Shown piece after piece: positions 6,842-11,161 of a stretch of DNA of 11,161 nucleotides. This stretch comes from Pseudomonadota bacterium (lineage in GTDB: Bacteria; Pseudomonadota; Alphaproteobacteria; UBA8366; JADFVY01): the NCBI GenBank assembly GCA_030671915.1, contig DAOVHN010000028.1, positions 1 to 11,161 of the forward strand, in the 5' to 3' direction. Both the position numbers and the translations under genes were made by a program. Each line of letters opens with the position of its first letter. The first letter of the stretch is position 1. The notes under the pieces are model-generated. The model saw only the letters and a program-made list of their open reading frames with translations. It had not been told where the DNA came from and did no database searches.

Positions 6842-8224
6842 ATGACCGTTACCGCTAAACAAAGTCAGGCGCGCGGACCGATGCGGCGCCTGATCGCCAG
6901 ATGGGCAGGCGCCGGTGCGACGGGCGACAGCGTTCCGTCGCGCATTCGCGCTGTGATTGAACAGCAGCAGGATGACAGCGAGCGGCTGACCGCCTGGATC
7001 CAGCTGGGCATCGTGCTGTTCTTCGCCGTGCTCTATTCGGTCGCGCCCAAGACCTATACCGGCAACCTGATGTATCCGCCGGTGACCATGGCGCTGGCGG
7101 GATTCGTGGCGGCCGCGGTATTGCGCCTGATCGTCGCGCACCGGGGCCGGGCGCCGGGCTGGTTTGTCGGCGGGCTGATTGTGGCGGACATGACTCTGCT
7201 GCTGCTGCTGATCTGGAGTTTCCATATGCAGTACGAACAGCCACCCGCCTTTTCGCTCAAGGCGCCGACTCTGCTTTATGTGTTTATTTTCATTGCATTG
7301 CGGGCACTTCGTTTTGAGGTCCGTTATGTTGTGCTGGCCGGCTGCACGGCGGCTATTGGCTGGATGGCGTTGGCATCCTGGGCGGTGTTCGCAGACCCAG
7401 GCATGGTGACCCGCGACTATGTGCATTACCTCACCGCGAACGCCGTACTGATCGGCGCCGAGATCGACAAGATCATCACTATCCTGTTGGTAACGGCGGT
7501 GCTGTCGTTGGCGCTGGCGCGGGCGCGCCGGCTGCTCGTGCAGTCGATCGTGGAGGCGGCCGCGGCGCGCGACTTGTCGCGCTTCTTTGCTCCGGAAACC
7601 GCCGACCGCATCACCGGGGCGGAGCATCAGGTACGCCCTGGCCATGGCGAGGCGCGCGAAGCTTCTATCCTCACGGTCGATATACGGGGCTTCACACAAC
7701 TCGCCAAAACCATGCCGCCGTCCGATCTGATCGGCGTTCTGGTCGAGTATCAGTCGCGCATGATACCGGCGATCCAGCGGCATGGGGGCAGCATCGACAA
7801 GTTCCTTGGCGATGGCATTCTGGCGACCTTCGGGGTGGTCATTCCCAGCGACACCCATGCCGCCGACGCGCTACGCGCGCTGGAGGCCGTTATCGCGGCC
7901 GGGGACGCGTGGAGCCAGAGTCGGATGGAGGCCGGCACCGAGCCGATGGCCCTTGGCGCGGCCGTGGCCACGGGCCGAGTCGTATTCGGGGCGGTGGGCG
8001 ATGAATCCCGCCTCGAATATACGGTGATCGGCGACGCCGTGAACCTGGCGGCGAAGCTGGAAAAGCACAACAAGGCGATCGGCGCGCGGGCCCTGGTTGC
8101 CAGCGAGACCTACGACGTGGCCGTTAGCCAGGGCTATCGACCAACGAACCGGCCGCAACGGATTTCAGGTGTGGAGATCGTCGGCGTCGAGGGCCCGGTA
8201 GAGTTGGTGGTGCTGGCGCGGTAG
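6842..8224 (+). CDS. Membrane class III adenylate cyclase (six TM segments)
   Basis: This 460-residue protein has a cytoplasmic N-tail, about six membrane helices (roughly 52-68, 80-98, 107-127, 141-157, 161-183, 207-226), a linker with DLSRFFAPETADRI, and one C-terminal class III cyclase domain (about 272-410). Metal-binding aspartates are D280 (LTVDIRGFTQLAK) and D324 (IDKFLGDGILATFG). Purine-selecting K320 and T394 point to ATP; the Lys/Thr pair is typical of class IIIb cyclases such as cyanobacterial CyaC. The transition-state pair is N401 with K405 (VNLAAKLE), where Arg is usual. It would convert ATP to cAMP as a homodimer at the inner membrane, with the six-helix unit as sensor or anchor. 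ATG at 6842 is preceded by CAGGGACGC. It is the last gene of the plus-strand cluster and ends in TAG. Confidence 0.92.
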   Translation: MTVTAKQSQARGPMRRLIARWAGAGATGDSVPSRIRAVIEQQQDDSERLTAWIQLGIVLFFAVLYSVAPKTYTGNLMYPPVTMALAGFVAAAVLRLIVAHRGRAPGWFVGGLIVADMTLLLLLIWSFHMQYEQPPAFSLKAPTLLYVFIFIALRALRFEVRYVVLAGCTAAIGWMALASWAVFADPGMVTRDYVHYLTANAVLIGAEIDKIITILLVTAVLSLALARARRLLVQSIVEAAAARDLSRFFAPETADRITGAEHQVRPGHGEAREASILTVDIRGFTQLAKTMPPSDLIGVLVEYQSRMIPAIQRHGGSIDKFLGDGILATFGVVIPSDTHAADALRALEAVIAAGDAWSQSRMEAGTEPMALGAAVATGRVVFGAVGDESRLEYTVIGDAVNLAAKLEKHNKAIGARALVASETYDVAVSQGYRPTNRPQRISGVEIVGVEGPVELVVLAR

Positions 8225-8240
8225 GCGGCGCTCGCCCGGT

Positions 8241-8254
8241 GTCTCAAGCGAGAC
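8241..8254. terminator. Weak hairpin in convergent gap
   Basis: GTCTC-AAGC-GAGAC forms a 5-bp stem with a 4-nt loop in the 48-bp gap where the cyclase and permease genes converge. There is no T-tract after it on either strand, so a bidirectional terminator role is only suggested by its position. Confidence 0.25.
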
Positions 8255-8272
8255 TCAATGCTAAGCTTACGC

Positions 8273-9445
8273 CTATTTATATGGGTCTGCCGCGTCGCGC
8301 AATCCGTCTCCGAGGAACTGGAAGGCCAGGACGACGAGGATCACCGGGGCGACGGGGAGCATCAGCCAGGGATAAATGGCGACGACGTTGATGTTCTGCG
8401 CCTCGTTCAGCAGGACGCCCCAGCTTGTGATCGGCGGGCGCAGGCCGAGACCCAGGAAGCTTAGCGCGGTTTCCGCCAGGATCATCGAGGGGATCGACAG
8501 GGTCGCCGAGGCGATCAGGTGGCTCATGAAGCTGGGCAGCAGATGGCGGTATATGATCCGCTTCGGCCGCGCACCCATCAACTGGGCGGCGGTGCAAAAC
8601 TCCTCCTCGCGCAACGCCAGAAGCTTCGAGCGGACCGCGCGGGCCAGCCCCGGCCAATCGAGCAGCGCCAGGATCACCGTTATGCCCAGATAGACCAGAA
8701 TCGGGCTCCAGGTTACCGGCAGGGCCGCCGACAGCGCCATCCACAGCGGCAGTTCCGGGAAAGATCGGATAATTTCGATGATGCGCTGCACGATGGTGTC
8801 GGTGATGCCGCCGTAATAGCCCGCAGCGCCGCCGATCGCGAGGCCGAGTACGAAGCTGATGGTTATGCCGATCAGCCCCACCGTCAGTGAAATCCGCGCG
8901 CCCTCGACAATGCGTGAAAACATGTCACGGCCCAGCCGGTCGGTGCCCATCAGGTAGAAGGTGCCGCCGTCCGCCGGGCAGACGAAATGGAAGCTGCCCT
9001 CGACCAGGCCCCAGAACTCATAGGCGGCGCCCGGATATTCGCCGATACAGAAGAAGTTCAACGGCTGGATCTTTGCCGGGCTTTCCTCATAAATCCACTG
9101 CAGTTTTGCCATATCCAGCGATTTATCGAAGCCGTAGACGAAGGGGCCGACGAATTCCCCCTCGTGGAACAGGTGGATGCCCTGTGGCGGCGCATAGAGC
9201 ATCTGCGTATTGCGGTGATGCAGATCGTAGGGCGCGATGAATTCGCTGATCAGGATCGAAAAATACATCGCAAGCAGGAAGGCGCCGCTGACCACGGCCA
9301 GCCGATGCCGCCTGAAGCGCCACCACATCAACTGCCATTGCGAGGCCGTGTAGTAACGCTCCTGCTCCGGCGTGATCGCCGTCACCGAATGGGGATCGAA
9401 CGGCGCCGGATTGACATAATGCGGAATGTCGGCTCGGTCCGTCAT
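8273..9445 (-). CDS. ABC transporter permease, OppC/DppC-like
   Basis: This 390-residue inner-membrane permease belongs to the peptide/nickel/opine importer class. The N-tail is cytoplasmic, TM1 is near 48-70, then comes an unusually long periplasmic segment (about 72-165) with two cysteines (C133, C156) that could form a disulfide. MGTDRLGRDMFSRIVEGARISL (166-187) is the standard entry to the permease domain. The EAA loop that docks the ATPase is at about 281-304 (EEFCTAAQLMGARPKRIIYR then HLLP). The C-terminus FLGDGLRDAADPYK is typical of OppC-type proteins. ATG at 9445 overlaps the end of the OppB-like frame by 4 nt (ATGA), which implies translational coupling. No ATPase gene follows, because the cyclase gene faces it, so the ATPases must lie elsewhere, perhaps beyond the right edge. 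Confidence 0.93.
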   Translation of the reverse strand: MTDRADIPHYVNPAPFDPHSVTAITPEQERYYTASQWQLMWWRFRRHRLAVVSGAFLLAMYFSILISEFIAPYDLHHRNTQMLYAPPQGIHLFHEGEFVGPFVYGFDKSLDMAKLQWIYEESPAKIQPLNFFCIGEYPGAAYEFWGLVEGSFHFVCPADGGTFYLMGTDRLGRDMFSRIVEGARISLTVGLIGITISFVLGLAIGGAAGYYGGITDTIVQRIIEIIRSFPELPLWMALSAALPVTWSPILVYLGITVILALLDWPGLARAVRSKLLALREEEFCTAAQLMGARPKRIIYRHLLPSFMSHLIASATLSIPSMILAETALSFLGLGLRPPITSWGVLLNEAQNINVVAIYPWLMLPVAPVILVVLAFQFLGDGLRDAADPYK

Positions 9446-10440
9446 TTTTGCGCCCCCCCGCCAAGCCGGATGCGCGGGTCAAGCAGGGCCAACGCGATGT
9501 CGGACAGCAGTGTGCCGAACACGGTCAGCAACGCCAGCATCATCAGGAAGGAACCCGCCAGATACATGTCCTGGCTCTGCAGCGCGCGCAGCAGCATCGG
9601 GCCGGTGGTCGGCAGCGAGAGTACGACCGAGACGATCGCCGCCCCCGAAATCACCTGCGGCAACAGATTGCCGATATCCGCGACGAAGGGATTCAACGCC
9701 ATGCGCAGGGGGTATTTGACGAGGATCTAGAAGGGATGCAGCCCCTTGGCCCGGGCCGTCACCACATATTGCTTGTGCAGTTCGTCCAGCAGGTTGGCGC
9801 GCAGCCGGCGGATCATGCCGGCGGTGCCCGAGGTGCCGATCACCACCACCGGAATCCACAGATGCCCCAGCACCGACAGGGCCTTGCCCCAATTCCAGGG
9901 CTGGTCGAGATACTCCGGGTCCATCAGCCCGCCGATCGAGGTGCCGAAATACACATTGGCAAGCCACAGCAGGACCAGCGCCAGCAGGAAATTCGGCGTT
10001 GCCAATCCGACAAAGCCCAGGAAGGAAAGGGCGTAGTCGCCGAAGCTGTATTGATAGACCGCCGAATAGGTGCCGATGATGAATGAAACAACCCAGGTGA
10101 AGACGATGGTCGAGAAGGACACCACGAAGGTTAACAGGATACGGTCGCCGATGATGTCGGACACCGGCAGGCTGTGCTCGAAGGAATAGCCGAAGTCACC
10201 CTGCAGCAGGCCGAACATCCAGATGAAATATTGCTCTACCGGGTGTTTATCGAAGCCGTACTGCTGCCTCAGGAATTCGATCCGATCGGCGCTGACGGTT
10301 TCGCCCTGACTTTGCAGTTCGTTGATATAGGTGGTGAAATAATCACCAGGCGGCAGCTGAATGATGACGAACACCAACACGCTGACCGCCAGCAGCGTCG
10401 GCACCATCACGATCAGCCGGTGAACCGTATAGCGAAGCAT
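9442..10440 (-). pseudogene. ABC transporter permease, OppB/DppB-like, interrupted by in-frame TAG
   Basis: The whole frame is 332 codons plus the stop, the normal OppB length, but codon 238 is TAG (9727-9729). Before it: TM1 (about 8-30), the periplasmic block DRIEFLRQQYGFDKHPVEQY, and the start of the EAA loop, YVVTARAKGLHPF. After it, in the same frame, the family sequence resumes at once: ILVKYPLRMALNPF, then SGAAIVSVVLSLPTTGPMLL and a normal C-terminus LLDPRIRLGGG. The stop therefore splits the ATPase-docking loop, and the 237-residue product would lack the last membrane helices. Homologs as I recall them carry Lys or Arg at this position; AAG to TAG or CAG to TAG would need one base change. 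ATG at 10440 has a strong GAGGGGGGAA site, 19 nt after the binding-protein stop. Internal ATG at 9702 could at best give an 86-residue fragment. This is a recent nonsense mutation or a base-call error. Confidence 0.88.
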
Positions 10441-10459
10441 TTCCCCCCTCGTCGCTCCG

Positions 10460-11161
10460 TTATTTGTCGAACCAGAAGCTGTCGGGCTCGTAAATCCCGA
10501 AATGCGCCCCCGGATCCCATGTATACATGCCCTCGTCGGGAACGTTTCGCAGATTCGCGTCGACCACGACCGGCTGCATCACGCCGCTGACGATGCCGAT
10601 GGTAAAGACCCGGTCGGACCAGATCGACAGCATCTTGTGCCAGATTTCCGCCTTCGCCGCCTGGTCGCCGGCCGCGTACCAATCGGCTAACAGCACCAGC
10701 AGTTCCTGGGGTTTTTCCATGTCGGCGGCCTCGCCGCTCTTGCCGGAGGTTTCGATATACTGGCCCCATTTCGGCCACTGGTAATGGATCTGGCGCGTCG
10801 GGGCCAGTTCGTCGGGCAGCGTGTAGGGGCCGGGCAGGCCGTTTTCCAGCCCCTCCCAGATCGACATCAGCGTCTCGCCGGCATAGATGCGGTTGCGCAC
10901 GACGTCACGCTGGGATGGCTTGCTGTGGAGCGCGATACCGATCTTCTTCCAGCTGTCGCGCACCAGGGACAGCACGTCGGTTTGCTCGGTGCTCTCACCC
11001 GCGGTCTCGACGATAAGCTCCATCGGCCGCCCGTCAGGCAGCAGGCGCAGCCCTGCGTCGTTGCGCTTTGTAAGTCCCGCTTCGTCCAACAGCGCGTTGG
11101 CCTGTTTCAGGTCAAATTGCGCCAAGGCGGCCTGGTACTCCTCCTTGAACAGCGGACTTTG
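10460..11161 (-). CDS. ABC transporter substrate-binding protein, family 5 (C-terminal part)
   Basis: The visible 233 residues are the C-terminal part of a periplasmic solute-binding protein of the peptide/nickel/opine class (SBP_bac_5). The frame is open through the right edge, so the signal peptide and N-terminal lobe are missing. FDLKQANALLDEAGLTKRN followed by RLLPDGRPMELIVET is the classic family block that precedes the last lobe. WKKIGIALHSKPSQRDVVRN comes next and the protein ends with WDPGAHFGIYEPDSFWFDK. A TTG at 11125 opens a shorter frame but is internal to the conserved region, so it is not the start. It is the upstream partner of the two permeases (19-nt gap to the OppB-like gene) and should deliver a peptide or similar solute to them. 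The ligand cannot be told from sequence. Confidence 0.9.
   Translation of the reverse strand, partial: QSPLFKEEYQAALAQFDLKQANALLDEAGLTKRNDAGLRLLPDGRPMELIVETAGESTEQTDVLSLVRDSWKKIGIALHSKPSQRDVVRNRIYAGETLMSIWEGLENGLPGPYTLPDELAPTRQIHYQWPKWGQYIETSGKSGEAADMEKPQELLVLLADWYAAGDQAAKAEIWHKMLSIWSDRVFTIGIVSGVMQPVVVDANLRNVPDEGMYTWDPGAHFGIYEPDSFWFDK

Noticed and set aside
6809..7858. 349-codon minus-strand open frame opposite the cyclase
   Set aside because: Its low-complexity His/Gln/Arg-rich translation is the shadow of membrane-helix codons on the other strand.
8241..8254. Strong bidirectional terminator
   Set aside because: The stem is only 5 bp and lacks a T-tract on either strand; listed only as a weak hairpin.
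9727..9729. Pyrrolysine or other amber recoding
   Set aside because: Permeases are not known recoding targets, and TAG is used as an ordinary stop by the cyclase and OppC-like genes next door.
10460..11125. Complete small protein starting at TTG 11125
   Set aside because: The frame stays open to the right edge and the family similarity continues through that point, so it is the C-terminal part of a larger binding protein.

Overview
The window is GC-rich, densely packed chromosomal DNA. Its gene content looks alphaproteobacterial, perhaps Rhodospirillales-like. Pointers are the GTP cyclohydrolase II with a decayed RibB-like front half, the YggS and L,D-transpeptidase genes beside it, the membrane class III adenylate cyclase, and an Opp/Dpp-type importer of the sort common in marine and soil alphaproteobacteria. 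The taxonomic call is inference from protein family style, because there is no rRNA or tRNA gene here.

Layout from left to right. Bases 1-1373 (minus) hold a TPR-sulfotransferase that runs off the left edge. A short divergent spacer leads to yggS (1524-2204, plus). yggS converges on, and overlaps by 38 bp, a minus-strand pair: ribA (2700-3845) followed by a YkuD-type L,D-transpeptidase (2167-2691). A 336-bp divergent intergenic region with two perfect palindromes separates ribA from a plus-strand cluster. That cluster is an OmpR/PhoB response regulator (4182-4868), an MBL-fold metallohydrolase (TTG start, 5059-5895), a class I methyltransferase (5929-6783) and a six-TM adenylate cyclase (6842-8224). 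Facing it on the minus strand is an ABC importer operon: substrate-binding protein (10460 to beyond the right edge), an OppB-like permease (9442-10440) and an OppC-like permease (8273-9445).

Two features stand out. (1) An imperfect palindrome of about 134 bp (4857-4990; arms 50 nt, 42/50 matching, outer 30 nt 28/30) begins inside the last codons of the response regulator and fills most of the gap to the MBL gene. It resembles an ERIC- or MITE-like repeat, or an inverted duplication, and would fold into a long mRNA hairpin. (2) The OppB-like permease has an in-frame TAG at codon 238, inside the EAA cytoplasmic loop that docks the ATPase. Coding similarity resumes in the same frame immediately afterwards, so the gene is a single-nonsense pseudogene or contains a sequencing error.

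The co-directional regulator, metallohydrolase, methyltransferase and cyclase genes could form a signalling cluster in which a cyclic nucleotide is made by the cyclase and possibly turned over by the MBL enzyme; this is a hypothesis. I saw no CRISPR array, transposase gene, tRNA, rRNA or convincing riboswitch. I did not find a clearly novel multi-gene defence or biosynthetic system.
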